Positions 1-8,629 of a stretch of 64,000 nt of DNA are shown in pieces (position 1 is the first letter of the stretch; each line of letters opens with the position of its first letter). A program made the position numbers and the translations under genes. The stretch spans positions 92,435 to 156,434 of the forward strand of contig NZ_QGTJ01000002.1 of the NCBI RefSeq assembly GCF_003182095.1. The letters are read 5' to 3'. Source of the DNA: Plasticicumulans acidivorans. Its GTDB lineage: Bacteria > Pseudomonadota > Gammaproteobacteria > Competibacterales > Competibacteraceae. Below the pieces are notes generated by a model. That model had not been told where the DNA came from. It ran no database searches and saw only the letters and a list, made by a program, of their open reading frames with translations.

Positions 1-203
1 CACGGCGACCGTTCGCGCCGGCACGCATCGTCGTCGGCCTGAGCCTGGCCGGCCTCGCACTCAGCGGCTGGCTCGCCCCGTACGGCGTGCTGCACCCGGC
101 CTTCACACTGCTGACGCTGGTGCTTGGCGCCTTCTACGTCGCCACCGTGCTCTACGAGGGCCTGCGCCGGCTCGACAGCGGGAATTCCGCCCACGCGGCC
201 TGA
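1..203 (+). CDS. Small membrane protein, 3' end only (copy 1)
   Basis: The window opens inside this gene and shows its last 66 complete codons and a TGA stop. The visible part is hydrophobic, with about two membrane-spanning stretches, and ends in DSGNSAHAA. It is identical over its visible length to the 3' half of the chimeric frame at 1998-2438. The only nucleotide difference (position 2, A against G) falls in a third codon position and would be silent if the missing base is T. Function is not recognised. This may be the intact original, since the downstream copy is fused to an integrase fragment, but the 5' end lies outside the window. Confidence 0.6.
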   Translation, partial: RRPFAPARIVVGLSLAGLALSGWLAPYGVLHPAFTLLTLVLGAFYVATVLYEGLRRLDSGNSAHAA

Positions 204-220
204 ACGCGCCTGAATGACAA

Positions 221-253
221 AGCCCCCGCGGACGCCGGTCCCGGGGGCTTTTT
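221..253 (+). terminator. Intrinsic terminator (copy 1)
   Basis: An 8-bp GC stem (AGCCCCCG / CGGGGGCT) with a 13-nt loop is followed by a short T run. It lies 17 bases after the stop of the membrane-protein fragment. Confidence 0.85.
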
Positions 254-254
254 A

Positions 255-428
255 GTCACCACGGAAGAATCGCTTTTCACTGCATAAGAACAATTCCCGC
301 CTGGAGCGTTAGCTGTACTTCTGCTTTGGTTCGGGCAGAGTGAATGCCAAGAGGATTACCGTGATCCTCGTGAAATCTCCCTGATTCTTCAAAATGCTAA
401 CAGTGATACGACGTAGCTCCGATTAGCG
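255..428. other. Spacer between repeat copy 1 and the last attC
   Basis: This stretch lies between the end of repeat copy 1 and the distal attC site. I see no supported gene. A short + strand open frame (about 280-418, no ATG) has a hydrophobic start but nothing else in its favour. It may be the remains of a fourth cassette or the old chromosomal end of the integron. Confidence 0.3.
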
Positions 429-488
429 TCCTAACGATTAAATTAAGCCGAGCCGCGAAGCGGCTTCGGCTTGAATGACTTGTTATGC
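429..488 (-). other. Integron attC site 3
   Basis: On the minus strand this 60-bp imperfect palindrome runs from GCATAAC to GTTAGGA, with a central GCCGCTTCGCGGC-like stem typical of attC sites. It lies 14 bases after the stop of the 34-residue cassette frame, the usual place for attC. Confidence 0.85.
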
Positions 489-502
489 CGCTGCCAATGC
501 AC

Positions 503-607
503 TTAGGCAGACAGGTGCTCAACAACGCTGCTAGCTCCAATGGCCCACACGGTTTCAATTGCGGAACTGAAGAACATGCAAACACGAGCAGTTAATGTTT
601 TAGCCAT
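503..607 (-). CDS. Small cassette-encoded peptide (34 aa)
   Basis: This short frame is too small for routine gene calling. It starts at ATG (607) behind a near-perfect Shine-Dalgarno TAAGGAGGTG with a 5-nt spacing and stops at 503, just before attC site 3. The product begins MAKTLTARVCMFF and ends VVEHLSA, with a moderately hydrophobic centre. The same reading frame stays open upstream to about 772 and would add a clear membrane segment (PWTIVGSIALLLFLLRYL), but only TTG or an internal ATG could start it. A longer leadered form is therefore possible. Function is unknown. Its position between two attC sites marks it as gene cassette 3. Confidence 0.6.
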   Translation of the reverse strand: MAKTLTARVCMFFSSAIETVWAIGASSVVEHLSA

Positions 608-765
608 AGACACCTCCTTAGTGCTGTTGCCGGCCGATGGAGCCAGCATGTGAGACAAGTAGCGCAGCAAGAAAAGCAGAAGGGCTATGGAGCCAACAAT
701 CGTCCAAGGGAAACCCCCTACACCTGTTACCCCTATCGGCCTAAGTGCACTAAACCTCCAACGCG
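608..765. other. Leader of cassette 3
   Basis: This is the 5' part of cassette 3, between attC site 2 and the 34-residue frame. It carries the strong ribosome binding site (611-620). The frame of the small peptide is open throughout on the minus strand. No promoter is obvious. Confidence 0.4.
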
Positions 766-825
766 GTACAACGTTTGTACTTCAGGGACCGCCGCAGGCG
801 GTCCGCTGCAAGACACGGGTTAAGC
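766..825 (-). other. Integron attC site 2
   Basis: On the minus strand this 60-bp element starts with GCTTAAC, a full match to the RYYYAAC core, and ends with GTTGTAC. Its centre is an imperfect palindrome (GGACCGCC/GGCGGTCC). It differs in sequence from sites 1 and 3 but has the same geometry. It separates cassettes 2 and 3. Confidence 0.7.
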
Positions 826-968
826 ACGTGCCAAGGATATAATAACCAGACCTTGGAACACAAATCAGGGGACACCTTTAGAGACCCATGCCGCTCAATT
901 GTATATTGCTCATAGCTACTGAAATGCCTTTGCCGACCAAGGCAATGGGAATAGCGCTCAAAAGACCA

Positions 969-1175
969 TCAGCATTCTTCGATAAAAACATCGTGCGATT
1001 TGCCACGCGATTTAGAAAATTGCTCGAATTCGAGCAGATCCTGCATCCACTCCATACATTCGGCGGGAGTTGCGCCATCGGCGCCATATAGGACGCTGGC
1101 TGGAAGCTCGTGTGCCGCGTATACAAGCTGCCTAAGAAGCTCGCAGTAGCGCTCAAGATCTACCTTGGTGGTCAT
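969..1175 (-). CDS. Gene cassette 2 protein (68 aa), unknown function
   Basis: The 68-residue product begins MTTKVDLERYCELLRQLVYAAH. It is soluble, acidic and probably helical, with a Cys-containing stretch PAECMEWMQDLLEFEQF and no signal peptide. ATG at 1175 lies 19 bases after the core of attC site 1, so translation starts near the beginning of the cassette as usual. About 140 bases separate its stop from attC site 2. A 92-codon frame overlaps it in another phase (878-1156) but its composition looks like a shadow. I do not recognise a family. Cassette proteins of unknown function are common in chromosomal integrons. Confidence 0.6.
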   Translation of the reverse strand: MTTKVDLERYCELLRQLVYAAHELPASVLYGADGATPAECMEWMQDLLEFEQFSKSRGKSHDVFIEEC

Positions 1176-1193
1176 TCAGCTCAGCATTCTTAA

Positions 1194-1255
1194 ACCTAAC
1201 GCCTGAGTTAAGCCGCGCCGCGAAGCAGCATCGGCTTGAATGAGCTTTTTAGGGC
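1194..1255 (-). other. Integron attC site 1
   Basis: On the minus strand this 62-bp palindromic element ends in GTTAGGT and begins with a degenerate core, GCCCTAA. Its central arms (TTCAAGCCGATGC / GCGCGGCTTAA) resemble those of attC site 3. It begins at the stop codon of the cassette 1 gene. Confidence 0.85.
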
Positions 1256-1768
1256 TCATACTCGTCTGACGTCCGATCTCGTTTTTCGGCTGTTGGCTGC
1301 GAGAAAAGCATCAAGATAAGACTGGTTGCAGAAAATGAATGTGTGAAAGGTGCCATGCCACTCGATGTAACGCACGGCGCAACTTGGAGTGGAACATTCA
1401 TGGCGCATCATGCCGAACGCAGCCTTTTTGGTGCTATGATAAGCCCATAGGCTTGCAAGAAACAGGAATAAGCCACAAACAAAGCCTACCGTGCCGCTAC
1501 TAGAAGCGAATCCGAGGATAACCCATACTGCAACGCCGCCTATGAGTCCAGCGGTTAGCCAATTGCCTGCGGAATCAAATTTCGTTTTATGCGCAATACA
1601 TGCAGAGCAATATGGAACATCCCACCAAGAAGTGATTGTATGCTGCACTCGTTTCCCCGTAGTTCGGGAGGCGGTTGCACGAATATGCGTGTCAGCAGTG
1701 CGAGTGCAACAAGCACACGCGCGTGGCCAGCTAAGTATATTTGCCGAAATTTGGAACTGATAAGCCAC
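1256..1768 (-). CDS. Gene cassette 1: Cys-rich two-helix membrane protein (170 aa)
   Basis: The GTG start at 1768 has a strong ribosome binding site (AGGAGG) 7-8 bases upstream. The stop abuts attC site 1. The N-terminal half holds two paired-cysteine motifs (CACC near residue 18 and CSAC near 55) that look like a zinc-binding pair. Two membrane segments follow (WLTAGLIGGVAVWVILGFA and GFVCGLFLFLASLWAY). A C-terminal soluble part has further cysteines (HECSTPSC). Domain order suggests a cytoplasmic zinc ribbon, a membrane hairpin and a second soluble domain. No family is recognised. It is the first cassette next to the integrase remnant, where expression from an integron promoter would be highest. 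Confidence 0.65.
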   Translation of the reverse strand: MAYQFQISANILSWPRACACCTRTADTHIRATASRTTGKRVQHTITSWWDVPYCSACIAHKTKFDSAGNWLTAGLIGGVAVWVILGFASSSGTVGFVCGLFLFLASLWAYHSTKKAAFGMMRHECSTPSCAVRYIEWHGTFHTFIFCNQSYLDAFLAANSRKTRSDVRRV

Positions 1769-1839
1769 TGCCCCCTCCTGAAGCCCAACTCATTTTAGAC
1801 GATAAAAATGTCGGATAAACCGTACCGCATGTCGCATAA
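1769..1839. other. Presumed attI / integron promoter region
   Basis: By integron layout, attI and the cassette promoter should lie between the intI remnant and the first cassette. The interval is 71 bases and AT-rich. I cannot point to a specific recombination core. Confidence 0.3.
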
Positions 1840-2174
1840 CCTGCCAACAATCAACAAAAGCTTCGCACAAAACATTATTAGCTGCGCACCGAAAAGCCCA
1901 TGTCGGCTGGATTCGTCGCCTCATCCTCTTTCGTAACAAGCGTCATTCACACGATATAGGTGTAAATGAAGTCGAGGCATTCCTTTCGTGGCTCGCGGTG
2001 GAGCGTCACGTGGCCGCCAATACGCAGAACCGGGTGTTGGCAGCCCTACTGCTCCTTTACCGGGAGATACTGGATTTATCGACCTGCCGTAGCTCGATGA
2101 CATCACCGCGGGCGAAGAAGCCACAGCGCTTGCCAACGGTGCTGACTGTGACCGAAGCCCAGCGGTTGCCGGGC
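1840..2174 (+). pseudogene. intI: Integron integrase remnant (intI)
   Basis: Translating in pieces gives a continuous N-terminal integron integrase: QKLRTKHY, stop, LRTEK, frameshift, HVGWIRRLILF, then NEVEAFLSWLAVERHVAA, TQNRVLAALLLLYREIL and AKKPQRLPTVLTVTEAQRL. Lesions seen are an amber codon at 1879-1881, a frameshift near 1895, two compensating frameshifts around 2070 and 2105, and an amber in the shifted stretch where DLPWL is expected. The gene stops at about 2174, so the catalytic C-terminal domain with its Arg/His/Tyr residues is missing. It points away from the cassettes, the normal integron arrangement. No active integrase can come from it. Confidence 0.8.
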
Positions 2175-2438
2175 GCCAGCCTCGCCCACGAGGTGTTCGG
2201 CATCGGCGCGCTGCTGCTGGTGATCGGCTGGCCGTCGCGGCGACCGTTCGCGCCGGCACGCATCGTCGTCGGCCTGAGCCTGGCCGGCCTCGCACTCAGC
2301 GGCTGGCTCGCCCCGTACGGCGTGCTGCACCCGGCCTTCACACTGCTGACGCTGGTGCTTGGCGCCTTCTACGTCGCCACCGTGCTCTACGAGGGCCTGC
2401 GCCGGCTCGACAGCGGGAATTCCGCCCACGCGGCCTGA
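1998..2438 (+). CDS. Chimeric frame: intI fragment fused to membrane protein (146 aa)
   Basis: A single open frame reads from a GTG inside the integrase remnant into the membrane-protein gene. Residues 1-59 are integrase-like (ERHVAANTQNRVLAALLLLY). From about residue 60 (SLAHEVFGIGALLLVIGW) it is the hydrophobic protein of repeat copy 1, with about three membrane segments. The junction lies near 2174-2180. The frame survives only because two frameshifts in the integrase part cancel out. No ribosome binding site supports the GTG, so expression is doubtful. Most likely it is a recombination scar whose 3' half is the real gene or a second copy of it. Confidence 0.45.
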   Translation: MERHVAANTQNRVLAALLLLYREILDLSTCRSSMTSPRAKKPQRLPTVLTVTEAQRLPGASLAHEVFGIGALLLVIGWPSRRPFAPARIVVGLSLAGLALSGWLAPYGVLHPAFTLLTLVLGAFYVATVLYEGLRRLDSGNSAHAA

Positions 2439-2489
2439 ACGCGCCTGAATGACAAAGCCCCCGCGGACGCCGGTCCCGGGGGCTTTTTA
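2236..2489 (+). repeat. Direct repeat, copy 2
   Basis: This is the second copy of the 254-bp repeat at 1-254, with one mismatch at 2237. Upstream of 2236 the sequence continues as the same gene for about 20 codons before reaching the integrase remnant. The true repeat may therefore be longer than can be seen. Confidence 0.95.
2456..2488 (+). terminator. Intrinsic terminator (copy 2)
   Basis: It has the same stem-loop and T run as at 221-253. It closes the chimeric frame ending at 2438. Confidence 0.85.
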
Positions 2490-2947
2490 ATGCCTGCTGC
2501 AATACGCTGTGCAATGAAAAACTGAAATAGTTTAAACCATGCGACAACTGCCAATGACGCATTCAGGAATAATCATTTAATCTGATTCTATGTTTTGCAA
2601 AAGCAATACCACTCCAAAGCCATAACAACATACAGATGTAATTAGTCAGACACTACACACAAAAAAATCTTCACAAACCCTTACGACCAGCCTTGTGCAG
2701 CAGCAACCAAACACTAGATTTCGCGTAATCACCGACCAACAGAGAGGCCACCGAACCGACTAAAAAACCAGCCGCCACCGTGTGAAACGACCAAGCATAT
2801 GAATGTGGGTATCGATCAATTCAGTGCTCTGAAAAACAGCGCTGCCAACCGCCACACATTCGCGCACGAACGCGGCCCATGCATAACTCGCGCGGGTCAT
2901 TTCAAACCATCGATGGACACGCGAGAGCTGGAGGGTGGAGGTGTGTG
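2490..2947. other. AT-rich intergenic region before the PEP-CTERM gene
   Basis: This gap should hold the promoter of the PEP-CTERM gene at 2948. I find no convincing paired -35/-10. It contains a minus-strand gene remnant, listed separately. Confidence 0.4.
2671..2820 (-). pseudogene. Possible remnant of a small membrane protein
   Basis: A minus-strand frame of 49 codons reads IDRYPHSYAWSF, then TVAAGFLVGSVASLLVG, then DYAKSSVWLLLHKAGRKGL and a stop. It looks like real protein with one membrane helix and a basic tail, but there is no ATG. The frame just upstream carries similar-looking sequence (SAVFQSTELID) in another phase, suggesting a frameshift. It might be a decayed gene or the C-terminus of one. 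Function is unknown. Confidence 0.3.
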
Positions 2948-4153
2948 ATGATCAAAGAATCCGACCTGCCTGCGTCGTCACGGACGCGGACAGCGATAAC
3001 AGGGCTTTCTGGCTTCATTTTCTACTGTTTCTGCAGCATGGTCATGGCCGGTCCGGTCGCGGCAGACCTGAAATTCAGGATCTCTGTCGATGCGCAAGAG
3101 CAATTCACTATTCTGGCTTCAGACTCCGATCCGATCACAGCGAACTTCACACACAATCAGAATGGAGTTTCGCCGAGTGGCTTCTGGGACTATGACATCA
3201 ATTTTTCTGAAATCGAAAAACCCAGCTTTCTGGACCCGAATGACAAACTGGTCGTTACGGGCACTGTCCAGCACGTAAAATCCCCGACGGGACACGGTGA
3301 TGGTGCAGGAACCCCGATTGCCTTCCGCATCACGCTGGACGCCGACAAGGCAAATAATAATTCGGTTAAAAAAGCGATACCCAAACCGCCCAAGGCCCAC
3401 GGTTCGCATAAAGATGTTCTGGTAGTGACCGCCCTGGCCGCAACGGAGCACCACACGTTCGTTCAAGATGAAATTCTAAGTTATGAAGTCAATATCGACG
3501 TCAAGCACTTGGGCCCCACCCCTTCGGTACAGCATTCGTTTGAAACCACGACACCCGGCAAGCTGTCGGTTTCTGCCGGCTATGAGGACGCAACATCCAC
3601 ATCCGTGCTGCCGCAAACGCCGGTGACTCCGGGCGGAACGCAAAAAGGCCTGCTGCCCCAGAATGGCGAACTCTTTCCCACCGACTTCACCAGTACGTTT
3701 GAAGGGCGGCACACGACACAGACGACCATGGCATTCGTCGCCGGCGACGATCTTGGTTTGAGCAAACTGGAGCTGGGGACGGGTATGCAGCTGTTCCCGG
3801 ACATCGCGAGAGTGCTGATGCCGGTATTGGCCAGCGACGGTCAGGACCTGTTCGTATCCATCGACCTGTTTGAATGGATGAATGCGCTGCCCCTGGTCGA
3901 CATTTTCGACATGTTCGACTTCACCGACGGCAGGAATGACGCACTCCCCGGCATCCTGGTTTCGAACACGCCTATCGTTTTCAGCGCCCTCAACGGATTC
4001 GAAACCGACAATCCGTATTCCGGCACGGCACAGGTCATCAACTTCATGGACCTGGAACTGCTGCCGGAACCTTCCGGCTGGTCCCTGCTCGTCGTCGGGC
4101 TCATCGGTCTTTACGGCTGCCGCCGGCCGCTGCGGGCAGCCACAAGCGGCTGA
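2948..4153 (+). CDS. PEP-CTERM sorting domain protein (401 aa)
   Basis: The last 29 residues form a PEP-CTERM signal: a PEP motif (PEPSGW), a hydrophobic helix (LLVVGLIGLYG) and a basic end (CRRPLR). Such proteins are exported by Sec and processed by an exosortase, often with export of polysaccharide. The N-terminus has a signal peptide within about 40 residues (FIFYCFCSMVMAGPVAA). The middle is a beta-rich, Thr/Asp-rich domain with no family I recognise. ATG 2948 was preferred to an upstream start (2879) because GGAGG lies at the right distance. No exosortase gene is in the window. It faces the urease operon and stands alone. Confidence 0.8.
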   Translation: MIKESDLPASSRTRTAITGLSGFIFYCFCSMVMAGPVAADLKFRISVDAQEQFTILASDSDPITANFTHNQNGVSPSGFWDYDINFSEIEKPSFLDPNDKLVVTGTVQHVKSPTGHGDGAGTPIAFRITLDADKANNNSVKKAIPKPPKAHGSHKDVLVVTALAATEHHTFVQDEILSYEVNIDVKHLGPTPSVQHSFETTTPGKLSVSAGYEDATSTSVLPQTPVTPGGTQKGLLPQNGELFPTDFTSTFEGRHTTQTTMAFVAGDDLGLSKLELGTGMQLFPDIARVLMPVLASDGQDLFVSIDLFEWMNALPLVDIFDMFDFTDGRNDALPGILVSNTPIVFSALNGFETDNPYSGTAQVINFMDLELLPEPSGWSLLVVGLIGLYGCRRPLRAATSG

Positions 4154-4167
4154 GCCTGCCCCCCGCA

Positions 4168-4201
4168 CACGCCCCTCCCGTGCAGCGCGGGAGCGGGCGT
4201 G
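4168..4201. terminator. GC-rich hairpin between convergent genes
   Basis: CACGCCCCTCCCG pairs with CGGGAGCGGGCGTG across a short loop. It sits between the stops of the PEP-CTERM gene and ureG and lacks a T run. It is probably a bidirectional terminator or transcript end, less certain than a classical one. Confidence 0.45.
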
Positions 4202-4214
4202 CCAGCCGAGCGGT

Positions 4215-4835
4215 TCAAGCGCTGGTTCGCAGCATGCCCTGCGTTTCGATGAAGGCGACGACCGCATCGAGGCCTTCGCCGGTCTTCATGTTGGTGAACA
4301 CGAACGGCCGCTCGCCGCGCATCTTGCGGGCATCGCGGTCCATCACTTCGAGCGAGGCGCCGACGTAGGGGGCGAGGTCGATTTTGTTGATGATCAGCAG
4401 GTCGGAGCGGGTGATGCCCGGTCCTCCCTTGCGCGGGATCTTGTCGCCGGCGGCAACGTCGATGACGTAGAGCGTCAGGTCGGACAGCTCCGGGCTGAAG
4501 GTCGCCGACAGGTTGTCGCCACCGGACTCGACCAGCACCAGATCGAGGCCGGGGAAGCGCTCGCAGAGGCCGTCGACGGCGGCGAGATTGGCCGAGGCGT
4601 CCTCGCGGATCGCCGTGTGCGGACAGCCGCCGGTTTCGACGCCGACGATGCGCTCGGGCTCCAGCGCCGCAGCGCGGGTGAGAAACTGCGCATCCTCGTA
4701 GGTGTAAATGTCGTTGGTGACGACGGCCATGTTGTAACGGCCGCGCAGGCGCTTGCACAGTGCTTCGGTGAGTGCCGTCTTGCCCGAGCCGACGGGGCCG
4801 CCGATGCCGACACGCAGGGTGGGTTTGCTGCTCAT
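4215..4835 (-). CDS. ureG: Urease accessory GTPase UreG
   Basis: UreG binds GTP and, with UreD/UreF/UreE, drives insertion of nickel and carbon dioxide into apo-urease in the cytoplasm. The P-loop GGPVGSGKT is at residues 12-20. The metal-binding GCPH motif and the NKID base-recognition motif are present. At 206 residues it has the family's usual length. It is the last gene of the leftward ureDABCEFG operon, 41 bases after ureF. Confidence 0.97.
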   Translation of the reverse strand: MSSKPTLRVGIGGPVGSGKTALTEALCKRLRGRYNMAVVTNDIYTYEDAQFLTRAAALEPERIVGVETGGCPHTAIREDASANLAAVDGLCERFPGLDLVLVESGGDNLSATFSPELSDLTLYVIDVAAGDKIPRKGGPGITRSDLLIINKIDLAPYVGASLEVMDRDARKMRGERPFVFTNMKTGEGLDAVVAFIETQGMLRTSA

Positions 4836-4876
4836 GCGATGGTTCCTGGCTGCAGGATGAAGCGAAAGCGGCGCGC

Positions 4877-5548
4877 TCAGGAGCGGAACAGCCGCGTGTA
4901 CTGGGTTTCGTGTCGCGCGCTGGCCAGCGCCAGCCCCGGTGCGCTGAAGCCGAGCTCGGCGTCGGCGAGCCCGGCAGCGTAGTCAACGGCGGCCTCGATC
5001 GCCGGCAGCAGCGCGCCGAGCTGGCGCTGCACCGCCGTCTGGCCGAGTGGAAACAGCCGCGTCGCGGCGACGAACTGGTTTTCCGCCCAGGCCCAGGCCC
5101 AGGCCTGCGCCGCGGACTCGGCATCGATCTGCCAGCGCACCGCAGCCAGCGCGAACAGCGTCGGGTAGCTAGCTCTTGCGGCACTGCGCCAGGGTGCGGC
5201 TTCGGCGATGTCGAGCGAAGACAGCAGCCGCGCCAGCGCCTGACCGAGCGCGCGGTCCTCGGCGCGCAGTTCGGCGGTTTCACGGGTGGCGTGCAGCCAG
5301 GCGTTCCAGCGCTGCACGGCCAGTTCGTCACCACGGCTCCAGGCCGCATGCAGGCGCAGCAGCGCCGGCAGGTCCTGATGGGCGAGCGGGCCACCGAGCA
5401 CGCCCGTCAGCCAGTCGCTGAGGCTGGCGGCGTCGTGCACCCAGCCATGTTCGACCGCACCTTCGAGGCCGGTCGACCAGGCGAAGGCACCGATCGGCAG
5501 CTGCGGGCTTGCCAGCTGCAGCAGCCGCAGCAGCGCCGCTGCCCTCAT
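4877..5548 (-). CDS. ureF: Urease accessory protein UreF
   Basis: UreF is the all-helical adaptor that joins UreD on apo-urease to UreG and gates its GTPase cycle. The 223-residue product has the family's N-terminal [19 protein letters not shown] signature and ends near the usual RLFRS. Its ATG overlaps the ureE stop by 4 bases (ATGA), so the two genes are translationally coupled. Upstream is ureE and downstream ureG, the standard order. Confidence 0.95.
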   Translation of the reverse strand: MRAAALLRLLQLASPQLPIGAFAWSTGLEGAVEHGWVHDAASLSDWLTGVLGGPLAHQDLPALLRLHAAWSRGDELAVQRWNAWLHATRETAELRAEDRALGQALARLLSSLDIAEAAPWRSAARASYPTLFALAAVRWQIDAESAAQAWAWAWAENQFVAATRLFPLGQTAVQRQLGALLPAIEAAVDYAAGLADAELGFSAPGLALASARHETQYTRLFRS

Positions 5549-6063
5549 GCGCCGAACGCCGTCTGCAGCGCCGGCGGTGCCAGCGGTGTCGCGTCAGAAG
5601 TCTGGGCTTCCGCCGCATGGTGATGGTGGTGCCCGCCGCCGTAGGCGCCGGCTTCCGGCTCGAACGGCGTGTCTTCGTGCAGCACGCTCAGGCCGAGATT
5701 CTCGACCATGATGTCGAGAACGTGGTCGCGCTGGTAACGCACCCAGCCGATGCCGATCTGCAGCGGCACGTGGCGGTTGCCGAGGTGGTAGGCAGCGCGC
5801 ACCAGCAGCAGATTGCCCGGCGTGAAGACGGTGCTGACCGCTTCGCGCGCAGCGCGCACCTGCACGATGCGTCCGTCGCTGGCACGCAGCAGGTCGCCGC
5901 CGCGCAGCACACTGCCGCGGCTGAGGAACAGGCCGACCGGTTCGCCGCCGTCGAGGCGGGCAAGCAGCCGCGAACGCTGACGCAGTTCGAACGGCAGGGT
6001 CAGCGTGGCGTCGATGTGGACGCCCTCGGTGATATCGAGTTTTTCGGTGATATTCAGGCTCAT
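5545..6063 (-). CDS. ureE: Urease nickel chaperone UreE
   Basis: UreE dimers carry nickel to the UreDFG complex. The 172-residue product has the N-terminal peptide-binding domain (residues 1-75) and the metal-binding domain with the conserved GNRHVPLQ loop near 95. The C-terminal tail has a run of five histidines (GGGHHHHH) and then a Pro/Ala-rich end, longer than the minimal family. The tail can buffer extra nickel but is not essential in known UreE proteins. A 193-base gap separates it from ureC. Confidence 0.95.
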   Translation of the reverse strand: MSLNITEKLDITEGVHIDATLTLPFELRQRSRLLARLDGGEPVGLFLSRGSVLRGGDLLRASDGRIVQVRAAREAVSTVFTPGNLLLVRAAYHLGNRHVPLQIGIGWVRYQRDHVLDIMVENLGLSVLHEDTPFEPEAGAYGGGHHHHHAAEAQTSDATPLAPPALQTAFGA

Positions 6064-6178
6064 GGCGGGCCTCCCCGGTTCGTGCTGGGGTGGACAGGCG
6101 CGGGAGGGTGTCCCGCGGGCGACTTCCGCCTCCTCTCATGTCCGCTGTATCGCGGATGTTATCGGTGCATCCATGCCC

Positions 6179-6201
6179 GGACCGGCCACGCCGGCCGGTC
6201 C
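6179..6201. other. Intercistronic hairpin between ureC and ureE
   Basis: A perfect 9-bp stem (GGACCGGCC / GGCCGGTCC) with a 5-nt loop lies in the 193-base ureC-ureE gap. There is no T run. A likely role is to stabilise the upstream ureDABC message or lower readthrough into the accessory genes. Confidence 0.5.
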
Positions 6202-6256
6202 GTCAAATGCTGCAATCCGCAAGCCACGCCCCATCCCTGGGCGGGTGTGCCAAGCA

Positions 6257-7963
<1,707 letters not shown>

Positions 7964-7965
7964 GG

Positions 7966-8271
7966 TTACAGCGCCCCCATCACATCGCCGCGGAATCCCC
8001 AGACCTCGCGGCCACCGGCATAGGCGACCAGCGTCACCGTGCGCGTCTGCCCCGGCTCGAAGCGCACCGCGGTGCCGGCCGGGATGTCGAGACGCATGCC
8101 GCGCGCGGTGGCGCGGTCGAAATTCAGCGCGGGATTGGTTTCCGCGAAGTGGTAATGCGAGCCGACCTGAATCGGCCGGTCGCCGCTGTTGGCCACGTCG
8201 AGCGTCAGCCGCTCACGGCCGGCGGCGAGCTCGATCTCGCCGTCGTCGATCAGATATTCGCCGGGAATCAT
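7966..8271 (-). CDS. ureB: Urease beta subunit UreB
   Basis: UreB is a structural subunit of urease. The 101-residue product starts [15 protein letters not shown], the family hallmark, and contains [14 protein letters not shown]. It sits between ureA (21-base gap) and ureC (2-base gap). Separate ureA and ureB genes, rather than a fused one, match the usual proteobacterial three-subunit enzyme. Confidence 0.97.
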   Translation of the reverse strand: MIPGEYLIDDGEIELAAGRERLTLDVANSGDRPIQVGSHYHFAETNPALNFDRATARGMRLDIPAGTAVRFEPGQTRTVTLVAYAGGREVWGFRGDVMGAL

Positions 8272-8292
8272 CGTGCGGGCTCCTGCGGCAGC

Positions 8293-8595
8293 TCAGTTGA
8301 TCGGATCGTGGACGGTGACCAGCTTGGTGCCGTCAGGGAAGGTCGCCTCGATCTGCACATCGGGGATCATCTCGGCAACGCCGTCCATGACCTCGGCTCT
8401 GGTCAGCAGCGTGCGGCCCCAGCTCATCAGCTCGGCGACGCTCATGCCGTCACGCGCGCCTTCGACCAGCTGCAGCGACAGGTAGGCGACCGCCTCCGGG
8501 TAATTCAGCTTCAGGCCACGCTGCTTGCGCCGCTCGGCCAGCAGGCCGGCGGTGAACAGCAGCAGCTTGTCCTTCTCGCGGGGTGTCAGCTCCAT
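8293..8595 (-). CDS. ureA: Urease gamma subunit UreA
   Basis: UreA is the smallest structural urease subunit. The product starts [20 protein letters not shown], with exactly the family's 100 residues, and ends VTVHDPIN. The frame is open further upstream but the ATG at 8595 fits the family start. It follows ureD by 34 bases and precedes ureB. Confidence 0.97.
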   Translation of the reverse strand: MELTPREKDKLLLFTAGLLAERRKQRGLKLNYPEAVAYLSLQLVEGARDGMSVAELMSWGRTLLTRAEVMDGVAEMIPDVQIEATFPDGTKLVTVHDPIN

Positions 8596-8629
8596 TCGTG
8601 CAGCGCCCTCTTTAAAAATGGGTGGGAGT

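Larger units (their letters stand above)
1..254 (+). repeat. Direct repeat, copy 1 (at least 254 bp)
   Basis: Positions 1-254 match 2236-2489 with a fixed offset of 2235 and one mismatch (position 2). The repeat holds the 3' end of a membrane-protein gene and its terminator. Identity stops right after the terminator T-tract. The left limit is beyond the window. The DNA between the copies is the integron remnant. Confidence 0.95.
429..2174. mobile_element. Degenerate chromosomal integron with three cassettes
   Basis: The element comprises, from right to left, a broken intI on the + strand, an attI-sized gap, then three minus-strand cassettes each ending in an attC site. Orientation, spacing and the palindromic sites match integron architecture. 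The loss of the integrase C-terminus means any cassette movement would need an integrase supplied in trans. Confidence 0.8.

Noticed and set aside
878..1156. 92-codon minus-strand frame in cassette 2
   Set aside because: It overlaps the better-supported 68-residue frame in another phase and has a less protein-like composition.
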